DNA of 64,000 nucleotides from Setoptus koraiensis (lineage: Eukaryota > Arthropoda): NCBI GenBank assembly GCA_048013815.1, contig CM106586.1:13454001-13518000 (forward strand). Reading direction: 5' to 3'. Both the position numbers and the translations under genes were made by a program. Below the pieces are notes generated by a model that was not told where the DNA came from, made no database searches, and worked only from the letters and a program-made list of their open reading frames with translations. Positions 34,864 to 47,151 of the stretch are shown here, in pieces; the stretch's first letter is position 1, and each line of letters begins with the position of its first letter.

Positions 34864-36720
34864 ATGATTCATCTGGAACGTGCCTCTAGCATATTACTGT
34901 TACTTTGTTTTGTTTACGAAACAGTTGGTTGTTGCAGCAAGCCGTTTTGTATATCCGAGAGCGCTTACGAAGCGGAGCCGTCGAGCCATTTCAATCTAAC
35001 TGTGGTGAGTGTCATCTTTCCTTCGCGTCATTTCTTAGGCCCATTGTACAGTTCCATGTAGCTACCATTGCATCTTGATCCACATGTATCGATGTTTTGG
35101 TAATATATAGGCCGAGATAATTGAGAAACAAGGTTATCAAGCTAAAACATACCAGATAGAGAGCTCTGGCTATCTGGTGGCTGCCACACGAATTATGAAC
35201 CCTGAAGATGATAAAAACAGTAGCAAGCAAGTTGTCGTTATTCACCATGGTTCTCAAGACAGTCCAGTGGTGCCTTCGTTAGTTCAGGGTGCCTACTCAC
35301 AGGCCCGTCAACCTGATGAATTTATGCGCGAGGAGAACGACAGAATAACCGACTATAGTGACAACGGTGACGATCGTGACGACGAACAAGACAACAATGA
35401 TGACGATGAGCCAAGATTTATTCCGACGGAACAATTGCGAAACAATTGTCTCGCTTACTATCTGAGCAATCTTGGTTACGATGTCTGGTTGCTTCATGCC
35501 AGGGGGGCAACGCGAGAAAGTTCCGGTTATGCTAATGAGTCTTTCGATGATCCAGAAAAGTATTGGGATTTCAACATGGACGATATGTCTTTGCAAGATT
35601 TGCCATCACAAATTGACTTTATACGCAATGAGACAAAACAAGATAAAGTGGCATATATTGGCTGGAGCTGGTCGACAATATTTATGTTTCAGCTATTGTC
35701 CGATTGGCCCCAATTTGCCGACACGAGACTAATCACATACATCGCTTTAGCGCCTGAAATTTACAAAAAACATTCCAGGGGCGCTAATGTGACTGCCGAA
35801 GATGAAGAGAGACTGAAATCGATTAATGGCCCAACGAACAGCTTGAGCCGCTGCTCTGATATCAATAAGGACCAATTGGAAATGTGTCCAAATCAGACCG
35901 AGCTCAATTCGAAATGTAGGCCACAATATGCCGAATCAGTGGGACCCGATTCTGTGAATGTCTACGTAAGTCAATTCAAACATTTGTTGAGCATCTCCGA
36001 GTAGAACATTTGTTGCCTCGCTTGCTGAACGACGCATGACAATCTGACTATGATAACGATCTCTAACAACACCAATATTTTTACGCCATTCAGAATAAAG
36101 TGTTTCTGAGTAATTATCGTTCGCCCTCCAGCTCGAAATCATTCGGTCAAAATGATCAATATGTGCTAAAAGAAGTGTTCAATAAGTTCGACTATGGTCG
36201 AGAGGGAAATCTGAAACACTACGGTCAAGTAAGTTGATGGATACATCCTGTTTATTGCGTGAAGTCTCTTCATTGGGATGACAGTCACTTGAGCAAATAA
36301 TTCCAGATATTAAATAATCTCTCGCTCATTCTGGAAATACCTAATCCTTTCAGGAAGAGGCTCCAATCTACAATGCGTCAGCCATAAAATTTGATCGGAT
36401 TGTTCTAATTAGATCGACTGGCAATGATTATGTGTCTGATGCCACCGACCAAGAGCATCTAATCGGCAATTTAACGGGTAATATATGTGATACATCAAGG
36501 CGTGATTTCACGTGTTCTATACAAACTATTAATATTGCTACTGTATAAATTTATTATCCTACTCTCTCGTTAACAACCACTGCTGACATTAGTACCTCTA
36601 TATAAGGATATCATCACTCCAAGTCGTTATGATCATTATAGTTATTTTTTGGCCTACGATAGTTACAAATATGTCAACAGGCCCATATATGAGATATTGC
36701 GAGATCTGTTTGAGCAATAA
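34864..36720 (+). CDS. Acid lipase-like protein (AB-hydrolase), divergent
   Basis: Secreted or lysosomal lipase family (lysosomal/gastric acid lipase type). Exons 34864-35004, 35111-35965, 36094-36228, 36354-36477 and 36593-36720 agree in phase and give 460 aa. The signal peptide is MIHLERASSILLLLCFVYE. Family landmarks are AEIIEKQGYQAKTYQI, VVVIHHGS, LGYDVWLLHARGA, FADTRLITYIALAP, FDYGREGNLKHYGQ, STGNDYVSD with the catalytic Asp, and a His near the end (YDHYSYFLAYDS). The nucleophile elbow is GWSWS, not GxSxG, so the last Gly is Ser. An extra acidic segment of about 50 residues (Asp/Asn-rich) follows the oxyanion HG. The catalytic Ser remains; activity is uncertain. Confidence 0.85.
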
Positions 36721-37035
36721 TCCAAACAATTGTTGCATCCAATAAGCAAGCAAATTGAATGATCGGTGTGGCTGCAGCTAGCAACGCGACATGAAATAAA
36801 AGTTGGAACATTTACTCTGTCACGGCTGGCCAAATTCAAATCACTGTGTTGAAAAAACTAAGAACTTCACAAATTGACAAACTCCTACTGCTAAACAATT
36901 ACTGAAAATTGTGCCTTATCCTTATGCTTACGTGTGATGATATTAATAAACAAGATTGCAGATGTCGAGTGGTCGCAAATAAAACGATTATTATGTAACA
37001 CAACCTGACTAGTTCCATTTAATTGGTGAGCTCCC
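36721..37035. other. Intergenic region between lipase and receptor genes
   Basis: It contains the lipase polyadenylation signal (AATAAA near 36793) and the receptor 3' end. Nothing else is seen. Confidence 0.6.
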
Positions 37036-38990
37036 TCAATAAGTGAACGTTTGTGTGTTGAATTGAATGACTGTATATACTGCCGTTGTAAGCCAAACAA
37101 TGACCTGTATGAAAAAGATGATAATATGAATGATAGTGATTAGAGGAGAACGATTGGGCTGCCTTCTTTTGGAGGCAGTGGACCGATTTGTAGATAGGAT
37201 TGTTGCGAAAGTCAACTAACGGTGAGAAAATGATCACGCGTCATGGATATTGCGTAAAACAAGACAAACGATGTGTTCGATCTCATTTGCAAATGCTTGG
37301 ATGTTTTCATGATCAGCCGCAAACTCCTTGGACACAATAGCGGCTGCTGGGCCATCAACAGCATCAAGCTACCATTGATATCTTTCAACTTTGGAGAGAC
37401 GAAGAGGGAGAGAGTTAGTGAATGTGTTGTTGATTTATTCCAAGAAAATCATTGCCAATCTGTCGACAGAACATAAACTACCTGTTGGGACAATTCAGCG
37501 GGAAAGAAGAGTTGTATCGTGATACCAACGAAGTAGGCGACAGCCATCAAGCCTATAATTATCGTGTAATAAAACATATTTTTGCCGCATGAACAATTGT
37601 GCATAATTATAGCGGTGCTAGTAATCCATGTTAGCGTGCACAATTTTATTAATACATCCATATCGATGTTTGTTCTAAATTGTTCTTTGACTTGCTTGAA
37701 TTCGAAAAGTAACTGATGTAACACTTGGATGAATTTAATACACTTTTTGTCCGTTCGGAGATCCGATCTCAATGTAGCCAAGTCAATACGAGGCATGCTT
37801 GGTTCCACTCTCATACCGGTACTACCGGCGCTGGTCCGTTGAGGCGATAATTCTTTTATTGTCAAAAATTTGTTGTTTCCATTATAATGGGATGTCAATG
37901 ATCGATTAATTGTGTGACACTCGTCTATGAATTTCTCCAATTGCATTTTATAAATGGTGAGTCTATTAGATAGCAACAATGAGAATAATAGCACCAGAGT
38001 GGTATCGGCAAATGTAGATATATTGCAAACTGTCACAAGCATGAGATTGCCGTACTTGAAGAGTTCGTTCATTAATGAGCTCACATTGGTCACTCGAATT
38101 GGCTTATATTTATTTACTACCGTTGCTGACCAAAAGCACACACCTAAACTTGCAAATGGCAACAAATTAAGAGATGCCAATGTGTATGTGAACAGTCTTC
38201 TGTATGATTCGGATGAGCACAACAGATCTGTCTTCATCAGGTCGAAGTTCAGTATATCATTTGCGGTCATGTTGCGTAAAATTGGATATCTTCTGGGTAT
38301 TGGACCAGCGAAAAAAGAGCGACTCTTGAAAGCGTAGTGCATGGTTTCTCTGATAGTTAGCTTGGGTGCAATGAGAAAATCTATGTAGACACTATGATCC
38401 TTTTGTTTGGCGGCCACTTTCAGCGACGACCAATATCTCACGTTTGCGTCGTTGCGTGCATCACTTAGCCACGGTTTATAAACTCTCAATAGATAATGAA
38501 TTTTCGGAAGAAATGAATTTGTTGTGAATATGAAAGTCATTAAATTGATGAGTCGGCCATGATCTTTCACAACGCTCCATTGGTCGTACAACATAACATC
38601 GTAAATAGCTTGCCAGAGTTGTCTCAATTGCTGTTCGAAAGAATCCGATTCGATTTCGGTGACATTAGTTGCAGGCCAAAACAAGGGCGTCGGTGATGCT
38701 TTCGTCGTTCTGTCTCTGAATCCGTGGTAGCCGCATCGCAAAAGCCAACTGAATAAGAGTATCATTTGTAGACAGTGAAAAAACAGTCTGCGCTTACATT
38801 GTCGAGCCATCAACTTGAACACTCTCTGGCCTTTGGTATAACTCTGGTGGTCTAGAGAGAATGTAACAAACGATACATTGACGTAATTGAGAATAGTATA
38901 TCCGATTGAGAGCACATTGAATCTCCAATGAAAAACTCGCTCATATGTTCTCAAGGCCGTAGCTGATGTTTTTCTCAAAATACTTGACAT
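37036..38990 (-). CDS. Gustatory-receptor-like chemoreceptor (7TM)
   Basis: Multi-pass membrane protein of the arthropod Gr superfamily, expected to be a ligand-gated channel subunit in sensory neurons. Exon 1 is 38990-37482 (donor CAG|GTAGTT). Exon 2 is 37215-37036, in phase, giving 562 aa. Hydrophobic segments include FNVLSIGYTILNYVNVSFV, LFFHCLQMILLFSWLL, LASLNLLPFASLGVCF, TTLVLLFSLLLSN, and MFYYTIIIGLMAVAYFVGI. The second exon ends with a final helix WLTTAVYTVIQFNTQ. Its TAVYTVIQF fits the TYhhhhhQF signature of Gr TM7 with Tyr replaced by Ala. The start is the first ATG in a frame that is open further upstream. The exon 2 model is by hand and moderately sure. Confidence 0.75.
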
Positions 38991-39987
38991 CCTTGTTGAA
39001 CTATCGATAATTATTGCTCGATCACTACTAAGAATCCAATAATGGAATAATGCAAGATTATGACGAAAACACACTTGTGCATATATAATTTATAATTGAC
39101 TATTTAATACAGTTTGCAAAAGTCAAATATGCAAATGAAAGTATATCAAATGCACCATTGCTTGCCATACCGACCAGCGAATTAGGAAAAAATAAAACCA
39201 CTGATCGGTCGCATGCTCGTAAAATTGATCTAGTGTCACGAATGATAAACAGACAATGGAAGTACATTAAAATGTACACAAACTTTTCAGGGGACATCCG
39301 TTCTGAAAACGAATCCTCAATGAAATAATTATGCGTGCTTCGAGTCTAGACACGAAGATAATCAATTGGTACTCATTTCGGACCCGTCATTTTTATGGCA
39401 TCTTCTGTTACGGTTTAAAAAAGTTTCCCGTTCGCGTGAATTGCTCGATATTCGCTACAATAGTAAACACAATCAAATCCATAATTCATTACGGCAATGA
39501 GACACTGCATGACATCGAAGCACGCAACATTCGCTGTCAAGATACACAATATCTAACGAAAATTATGCAAAAACATTCCGCCAATGTGATCAATTAACTG
39601 ATCCATGCTGAATAAACGACACGCTCGACCATGATCACTGTCTATTCAGTTGCATCTATTATTAGAAAAATAAATGTTGGGGCCAGCAAGCGGTGCCATT
39701 AAAGATTCACTAACATGCAACCCGGTGGCTATTCCAAGGGCCATCTGTCGAGACTACCTCATACTTTATATCATTTCTTTCGGATGAAAACCTCAAAGTT
39801 CAGATTTATATATAATAAAACTAAACGATGCAACTGTCACATTCGCTGCCAACAGTTTCGATTTTGTCATTTTCAAGTCAACAAATAAGTGGCACCCTGA
39901 CCTTCCAGCATCGGCTGAAGTGATCGAGCCAAAGCTCGAGTTGCTAAGCGAGCAAGAGAGTTTATAGCCAGCAACACTGCGAGTATC
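38991..39987. other. Intergenic region
   Basis: Short open frames only; no family recognised. Confidence 0.6.
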
Positions 39988-40446
39988 TCAGCCGAATAAT
40001 ACTGATACATACTTCTCCCGGAGCCCCTCCTGGGATGAGCCCTGGGGCTCATCCTGTATCGGGGAGCTGGGGATGTACGCTACCATCCCCAGCTCCTCGA
40101 ATGGGGCTGTTACCAGCCCCATCGGCGGGACCTGAGGGAGGGTCGACGGCTCCTCCTCAGGCGCAAGCAGCCGGATCCTCTTTGTTTTCGAGGCCGGCTG
40201 CATGCACATTGGATATTTGAATACCCTCTGTGGACGTGTCCGGAGCACCCCATTTTCATAGAGGGGGTGCCCGTGAACGCCCAACAGAGGCATGTCCTGG
40301 ACCTCGCCCCCTTCCTCTGCTCACGTTTTAATTCACTCGGCACAGAAGCTGTGCCCGCACTCTAAAGAGTGGGGCTCAACTTTCTGGCCGAGGCATATTG
40401 AGCAGTTGTCGTGGGGGTATATAAGGGGACGGGTCCTTTTTGGCAT
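39988..40446 (-). pseudogene. RING-finger ORF with two in-frame UGA codons, in a GC-rich island
   Basis: From the ATG at 40446 one frame of 153 codons reads MPKRTRPLIYPHDNCSICLG, then HSLECGHSFCAE, UGA, IKT, UGA, AEEGG, and continues to 39988. The first half is a RING-HC finger (C-x2-C, C-x-H-x2-C). The first UGA (codon 38) falls exactly on the expected zinc-ligand Cys, and the second (codon 42) on the Trp usual in CIxxW. The final CPxC pair reads MPLL. The downstream part (VLRTRPQRVFKYPM and on) stays open and Pro-rich. The island (about 40000-40440) is visibly more GC-rich than its surroundings, suggesting a foreign or transposon origin. Best read as a decayed gene. Confidence 0.6.
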
Positions 40447-40715
40447 TTTTTTTTTATGTATAAATATCAGTTAGTAGTATTACAACTGACAATGAAACCT
40501 TCCCAACCATGACACGCCGATCGACATGCCATGTAGCTGGTTGAACTCGGCTGTTTCTGGGGAGCAGGAAAACACTATTCATTTTTCCGGAAAATCCCGG
40601 ATTTCTGCAATAATCGATGATGTTTTTCTTTTAGTCCAGATCGATCTATAAAGACGATAACAAGTCCAAGAAAGTACCTCACATGCTTGTAACCTTGATT
40701 CGAATCTTTCATATA

Positions 40716-41253
40716 CAGTAAAGTGTATCTAAACGTCACTTTTTGGGACCAGAATCTATGCGCCAAATTCAAGTGATCGAAATGAAAACAAAGAAATATT
40801 CTTGAGTGAACTATATTTAATATTTAAATTACTCAATCATCAGTCTACTGATATAATCCTCATATCCAAGTGAGTCGGCAAACACAGGGGTAAGTCTATT
40901 GAAGTTCTCAACCAAGTCTTGTTCATAGTCATTATCAAGAAACACAATTGGCATGTCAGCCAGCTCGCGGTTGAAACCGCACTATTCCCAACAATGAATT
41001 ATATGCTCCGATTTAACATCTTCCCAAGCTGCCACTAACCAGCCCAACGCATCTGGAAGACTAACAGACTTAACAATTTCTCTAATGTCATCTAAGTCAT
41101 CACCAGAACACGCATCTTAAGAGAACAAAACTATTGTTGAACCACGTGGAATCGAATTTGGCGCACATAAAAGTGCAAATCATCGGCGAAAATAAGCGAG
41201 AAACCATATGAAGCGACATTTAGAGCCTCGCGACGTTCAGATACACTTTACTG
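40716..41253 (-). mobile_element. Decayed pogo/Tigger-like DNA transposon
   Basis: Terminal inverted repeats CAGTAAAGTGTATCTAAACG (left) and its near-perfect complement at the right end (one difference in the first 20). The element is flanked by TA on both sides, as for Tc1/mariner/pogo insertions. On the minus strand the interior encodes the C-terminal end of a pogo/CENP-B-type DDE transposase: SLPDALGWLVAAWEDV, SEHIIHCWE, stop, CGF, then an acidic tail ending in SRLMIE. At 538 bp it is an internally deleted, non-autonomous copy with in-frame stops. Confidence 0.75.
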
Positions 41254-41404
41254 TAAATCAAAACAAAAATGTTCAATAGACGAAAAAATTAATCTACTTA
41301 TCCTAATACTTTATTATTATAATCGTCTCGGGTTATAGCAATAAAAATGCCACTTGGTGAATGTTATCTCTTGGAAAGGCTTTTCTAACTCTTTATTGAC
41401 CATC

Positions 41405-42301
41405 ATGGCCACAGTTGAGAAAATTCCGGACTCTCTTCAGTGGATGCGAAAATTTAAACCTATTGGAGATCTAATCTTGCTGAGCAATCATTTGTGGAAT
41501 AGTTTCAAAAAAGAATCAAATCTTCTTGGACTGAACGAGACTGAAGAAGACATTGCACGTCTTTTGTGCTATGCGATATCAGTGTCTCAAGGCGTCAGAT
41601 GTCAGAGAGTAGCTATTGAAGATCGCATAAATAATGATGGATTTCGATCACCGAATGTTAGACTTATCTATGGTTCAAATGGAATAGTGGAAAGAAAAGA
41701 GAATGGTGTCATATTTTCTTACAATATCACTAAGTGCATGTTCTCCAAAGGAAACATAACTGAAAAGATACGAATGTCCAAGCTAGATTGCTCTCAAGAA
41801 ACAATAGTTGATCTCTTTGCTGGAATAGGATATTTTACTCTACCTTTGTTGGTCCACACCAAAGCTCAATATTTGCACGCTTGTGAATGGAATCCAGACT
41901 CAATTCAATCTTTAAAAAAGAATTTAGTCCTAAACGGTGTCTCAGATAGATGTACTATTCATGAGGGCGACAATTTTTTGAATCACCCACATAGACTTGC
42001 TCAAAGAGTTATTCTGGGTATTCTACCTTCCTCTCACGAGTGGCTCAAGCCAGCCATTGATTGTTTGAATCAGTCCACAGGGGGTATCCTACACTGCCAT
42101 GAATTAGTAACAACTAAGGATTCTATCGGAGGTAGAAGTAGAGCACTTAAAAATAAGGGGCAAGAATTTTTGGAAGCAATTAAGAAATTAGGAGAAAACC
42201 TTGAAGTCGAGTTGCTATCACTCAACAAAGTTAAGAAGTACGCTCCTCATATTGAACATGTCGTGTATGATATAAAGGTGAATTTTCTAGATTCTGGATA
42301 A
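41405..42301 (+). CDS. TRMT12: TYW2: tRNA wybutosine-synthesizing protein 2 homolog
   Basis: Transfers the 3-amino-3-carboxypropyl group of S-adenosylmethionine to the tricyclic base precursor of wybutosine at position 37 of phenylalanine tRNA, in the cytosol. Single exon, 298 aa from the ATG in context atcATGgcc. Landmarks are VCRQRV-type RCQRVAIEDRI, a TKCMFSKGNITEKIRM segment, the SAM-binding VDLFAGIGYFTLPLLVH, ACEWNPDSIQSLKKNL, and VILGILPSS, with KKYAPHIEHVVYDI near the end. It is shorter at the N-terminus than vertebrate TYW2, which is usual for invertebrate forms. An ATG at 41347 opens a short different frame that could act as a uORF. Confidence 0.9.
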   Translation: MATVEKIPDSLQWMRKFKPIGDLILLSNHLWNSFKKESNLLGLNETEEDIARLLCYAISVSQGVRCQRVAIEDRINNDGFRSPNVRLIYGSNGIVERKENGVIFSYNITKCMFSKGNITEKIRMSKLDCSQETIVDLFAGIGYFTLPLLVHTKAQYLHACEWNPDSIQSLKKNLVLNGVSDRCTIHEGDNFLNHPHRLAQRVILGILPSSHEWLKPAIDCLNQSTGGILHCHELVTTKDSIGGRSRALKNKGQEFLEAIKKLGENLEVELLSLNKVKKYAPHIEHVVYDIKVNFLDSG

Positions 42302-43159
42302 ACTAGATCTCGACTAATAGTCTTGAAGTTCTTCCCTCGATCTCAGACATACAAGGGAATAACTCGGGTTTCAATCAGAGATAGCTTGTTTCCTCGATGA
42401 AATCGGATTCTATGACTCACTACAGTAAGATAATCGACTAGTAGAAGAGGAGCCTCAATTAATATTTCTGGTAATAAATATCTATTGAAGAAGCTCCGAT
42501 TTTGTAGGATGTAACCCTATTGTTAAAGTTTCACATCGGGAAATAGGACCTTTCTCAGCGTCTAAAACTTTCTCTGCACTACAATTTGAGAAGCACCGAA
42601 AAAAAACACCCAAACGATTTCAAAATTTGAATCCAGCATCCGTGACTAACCATCACTCAAGGACAAAGAATACAGTGAGCTATATAGCGGTAGACGATAT
42701 TCATGGGCACCGGCTTGATGTCACAAAGCTAGTCTTGATTATTTCTTGAACCTTGCCGCTAAGTTGACTAGTGATTACAAGCCAGAGCATTTTACATGGT
42801 CGGCGATATGGAAGGATCGGCTTGTTTTTGTTTAAAGATTTGAGTATATTTTATATACTATAAAAGGAAAAACAGATTTACTTATACTATACAATTTACA
42901 TACAACGAGACTTTCAGGCATCTCTATCTTCTTTCTCACGCAGTGAAAATACAATCTACCTATGGAGAGAAATAATAAAATTTGGTCAGCACGCCTCATA
43001 TCAGGTTGATCGGGTTACATGATAGATTTTGGTGTAAACTTGGTCTAAACCTTGGTGTGCTAAGGTTGAGAAGAAACAGTGTTCGCCTCAATTTACAAAC
43101 TATGTCATGCAATATCTCCATAACACATTAATCTTTACCTTTGGCATATTTGCCAAATG
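42302..43159. other. Intergenic region, convergent 3' ends
   Basis: 3' UTRs of TYW2 (AATAAA near 42475) and Rap2. No gene is seen. Confidence 0.65.
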
Positions 43160-43862
43160 TCAAAGAATTGAGCATCTTAGACAATAGCTTGAGTTCTTTT
43201 TGGTTTGATTGTAGCTCATTTCTCTAACGACTTCAACAAAAATAGTATTAACATTTAGCCTGTTCTTAGCTGAAGCTTCTAGGAACGGTGAGGACCACTC
43301 ATGGGCTAAGGCCATACCTTCTAGTGTTGAAACTTCTCTATGGTGTTCTAGATCAACCTTATTGCCGACCAACAATATAGGCACTCGTTCTGTGCCTTTG
43401 ACGCGTATTATCTGCTCTTGCATTTGTTTAATATCTTGAAAGGTCTGATGTGACGTAATGGAATAGACTATAATAAAACCTTGACCGTTTTTAATGTAGA
43501 GATCGCGCATAGAAGCAAATTGTTCCGTACCTGCTGTGTCTAGTATTTCTAGGACTTGTGGTGACCCATCAACTTCAATTTCTTTTCTGTAGAAATCCTC
43601 AATGGTGGGGTCGTATTTTTCCATGAAGGTGCCTGAGACGAACTGCACAGTGAGGGCACTCTTCCCCACTCCGCCTAAGGTGATTTTAATTTTTAATTAA
43701 TAATTATTTTCAATTATGCAAGGATGAGAATATCAACAGTTGGTAGGGCGTTATAGTTAGTTAGCATATTAGTAGTTGTTGTGGTATATTGTGGTGGTGG
43801 TATCTGAGATGAGAGTGTATGTACTTACCACTGCCCAGAACGACGACTTTGTATTCTCTCAT
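43160..43862 (-). CDS. RAP2: Rap2 small GTPase
   Basis: Ras-family GTPase of the Rap2 subgroup, membrane-anchored, acting in adhesion and MAP4K/JNK-type signalling in animals. Exon 1 is 43862-43829 ([11 protein letters not shown]) and exon 2 is 43674-43160; together 182 aa. The P-loop is GSGGVGKS, the switch I effector loop [13 protein letters not shown] is the Rap2 form with Phe at position 39, and switch II is [20 protein letters not shown] and ASAK complete the guanine-binding motifs. The C-terminus CLRCSIL has a CAAX box (CSIL) with an upstream Cys for palmitoylation. All catalytic motifs are intact. Confidence 0.95.
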
Positions 43863-45210
43863 TTCAACAATATATCTAATAATATCTAAATTGGGTTTAT
43901 CTCTATTCTTTATGATAATTCACTGATTGGTTGTTGCTGGTTGCTTGTATCACAAAAATTGATCATCATTGAGGCCTGTCATTGTTTTGTTCATAGTTGC
44001 AAATATAGATTTGAGGGGCATAAATAATAATAATGATAATAAGATGATGTAAAAATAATAAAAATACGAATTACTCTGCCGTTGTCGACTGATGGTTGAC
44101 GCTTGAACTGGTGCTGTGGCGATGGCTTGCTTGGCTGTTTTGGTTGTTGTTGTTGCTGCTGTTGTCGGTCATAACTGGTGCCGAGAGAGCTTCTGAGCTG
44201 TTGATGGATGATTTATGGGCGACGATGCTGCCGATGATGAATAATCCTAGTGATCGAATTTCCGCAAGAAACGTGATGCCGACAATAAGGAATGTGTGTG
44301 TACAATTACAAAAATATGCTAACAGATAATAATAATACTGGCTAAAATAATTCTCATAATTCTTCTTTTTCTCTGGCTAGTTTCTCTTGTTTATGTGGTA
44401 GTGGGCCAAACGTGTTGCTGGGACACATATTAAGCATTGCCTGATTGATATTGGATATTTAGTGCCAGATACACCCTGCTGCTGCTGCTCTTTCTTTCTT
44501 TCTCTATTATACAGGGCCTACAATCTCAGGCAGTATGTCGGTGTTGGCCCGTCTGTCTGTGTGTCTGTAACTCACAGTGATTGTGCGAGTGTGTGTGTGT
44601 GTGAGTGAGTGAGATGGACACCATCGAGCGCACCACAGATTCCTTACCGATTGCGAGGCAGTTGTTGCTGTTGCTGCTGTTGTTGTTGCCGTTCGAGCCA
44701 GCAGAGATGGAGATGACGCTATGCAGAGCTACACTCACACACACAGCGACTCACAGGCAGCCAGATTGAGCTCATGCGATGAGCCGCTGAGCCAACTTGC
44801 CATCCAGCTAAACTAATTGTCTGCCTGTTGGTCTGCCCGTGTGTGTGTGTGTGCAATCGACTCAGCCTGTTGCATGCTCAGTGCTGCGAGCCAAGTGAAA
44901 GAAAGAATTTCAAATGGCAGGCAGCTCCACTTTATCCCCCCCCCACACACACACACACTTCGAATTTCGAACTGTGGTTCGACGACGACGACGTCTATTG
45001 AACTATATTTCAATCTGTGCTATTTCACTCTCCGCTGCCGCTGCTGCCATCCACTCAATCAACCATGGTCGTCGGCGCCGCTATGTTCAGCGTTGCTCAC
45101 ATGCCGGTGCGGCACACACTGTCCCCGCAAAGACTGCGGCCTCCACGCACCGCCAGGCGACAGAGAGGCGCACATGCGCACTGGACGTGCTTGTAGCATG
45201 CAACTTGTGA

Positions 45211-45331
45211 GTTCGACACGGCGAAACGTTCGACGGCGACAAGTCCGACTGTGAAAAGTTCGACGGCGAAAAGTTCGACGGCGAAAAGTTCGACGGCGAA
45301 AAGTTCGACAGCAACAAGTTCGACAGCGAAA
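45211..45331. repeat. 15-bp minisatellite
   Basis: About eight units of GTTCGACGGCGAAAA with substitutions. Some units carry ACAGCAACAA or ACTGTGAAAA variants. Confidence 0.85.
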
Positions 45332-46033
45332 TGCATCAGGGCAAAGTCGCACCAATACGGCACAGCTGCGTCGACTGAAAAGTCGGCCCTGTTATAGGAG
45401 CCAATATAGAACTTTTGGCCGTTTGTGGACTCTGCACAGTGTACAGTGTAAAGTGTAGACTGTAGAGAGAGATTGTTGCCATACCAATTCACTGTCAACA
45501 CACCGGCGCTACTGTTGATTTGTTCGATGGCGAGCGAACTTTTTGCCCGCTTCGCCGAGCTTTTTGTTCTATTTAGCGTCTGCCCATCACACACACACAC
45601 GCCTATGTGTGCCTAACAAAAAATGGCGACCCACGTGCCCCAGTTTCAGCAACACACACACAAGCACTGTTCTAATGCTGGCCGGTTTTGCTGCAGTTGC
45701 CGGCTTGTCGGTTTGTTCGACGCTCCAGGATCAGCGATATTGATTTTGTGTTTGTGTTTGCTGATCAAAGTTGATTACAAACATTACACATACATACAAC
45801 AAAAAAGAACTAGATTGTGTGTAACATAACAACAGATAAACAGCTATGTTTGTGGCAGCTCAGTTCGAGTTTCGCCGCATTCGCCAAATTCGCCAAATAA
45901 ATCAACTAACTAACTAACTAACTAGCTGCCATAACCATAACTAACTGGCCGCTGGAGGAAGTCTCATCGATCATGCTCAAAACTTGCCACTTATTACCAA
46001 TCGGATTAATACCAGTGAGCCACTTATTATTAT

Positions 46034-46034
<1 letters not shown>

Positions 46035-46117
<83 letters not shown>

Positions 46118-46142
46118 CAACAACAACAACAACAACAACAAC
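46035..46142. repeat. (CA)n followed by (CAA)n
   Basis: About 80 bp of CA with one G interruption, running into about nine CAA units. Confidence 0.95.
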
Positions 46143-47087
46143 GCAACAAGTATTATACAATCGACGCCGGACACTGAAAGATTGAATTTGCTTCGTTGCT
46201 TCGCTGCGCCCGCTCGCTTGCATTGAATCTTTCAACAGTCATCTAAATCAGTCGCCGATCAGGCAAATTGCCTGCCCCAATCAATGGCCAACAATCCGAC
46301 AATCTTTACAGCTCTTTGTCAGTCGTGTCGTGCGAGATTATAAACCAATAATTATATTATATCATGCGAAGCAGGCAGCAAATATCATCCGGATTAGCGG
46401 CGAAGGATGTGTGTTGCGCCATTGCTAGATGCCATTGGTGCTGCTGCTCCCGTACCAGAAGCTATTAGAAGCGCGATGATATGCACCACTAATTGATTAG
46501 GTTGCCCCATCAACAGTTAGCACGATTGGCCAAGTGGATTCAATTTACGGGGCGAGCTTTTGGTCAATTTGAATCGAGAATTGAATATTGAATATCGGCA
46601 GAAAAACGAGCTTCGATTGTTGTTGGCCAATTGAACAAAGTACCCACAAGGGGTGGATAAAGACCGCTGAGCACCATTAAAACAGGTTACACGACGAGAC
46701 CAATTGTTGTGTTGCCGTTGTTGTTGCCGTTGCCGTTGTTGCTGTTGTTGCAGTAGATAAAAGCCGGACAGATCATCAATGACAGTAGTATTAGATTTGC
46801 AGTCAGAGTGACTTGAGTTGAATTGAGTCAAGTTGCGCCAAGTCGAGATAAAACATTCAATTGATTTGAGTCTGATCAGTCAAGTTTGAAGTTGCTGCCA
46901 GAAATGAATTAACAACAACAAGAAGCATGAAAACAACGGTGTATTATACACACACACACTGTCTGAGTGTGCTGACCATCTTCACCTTTGACTAATAAGA
47001 CAGACAGATAGAATGAGAAAAGGTAGACGGTATAATTATGTAAAAATAAGACACGAAGGCCACGTACTAGCAAGCCAATGTTTCTTC

Positions 47088-47090
<3 letters not shown>

Positions 47091-47151
<61 letters not shown>

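Noticed and set aside
40321..40335. Selenocysteine reading of the UGA codons in the RING ORF
   Set aside because: One UGA replaces Trp, the final CPxC pair is also lost, and no SECIS-like element was identified; pseudogene decay is simpler.
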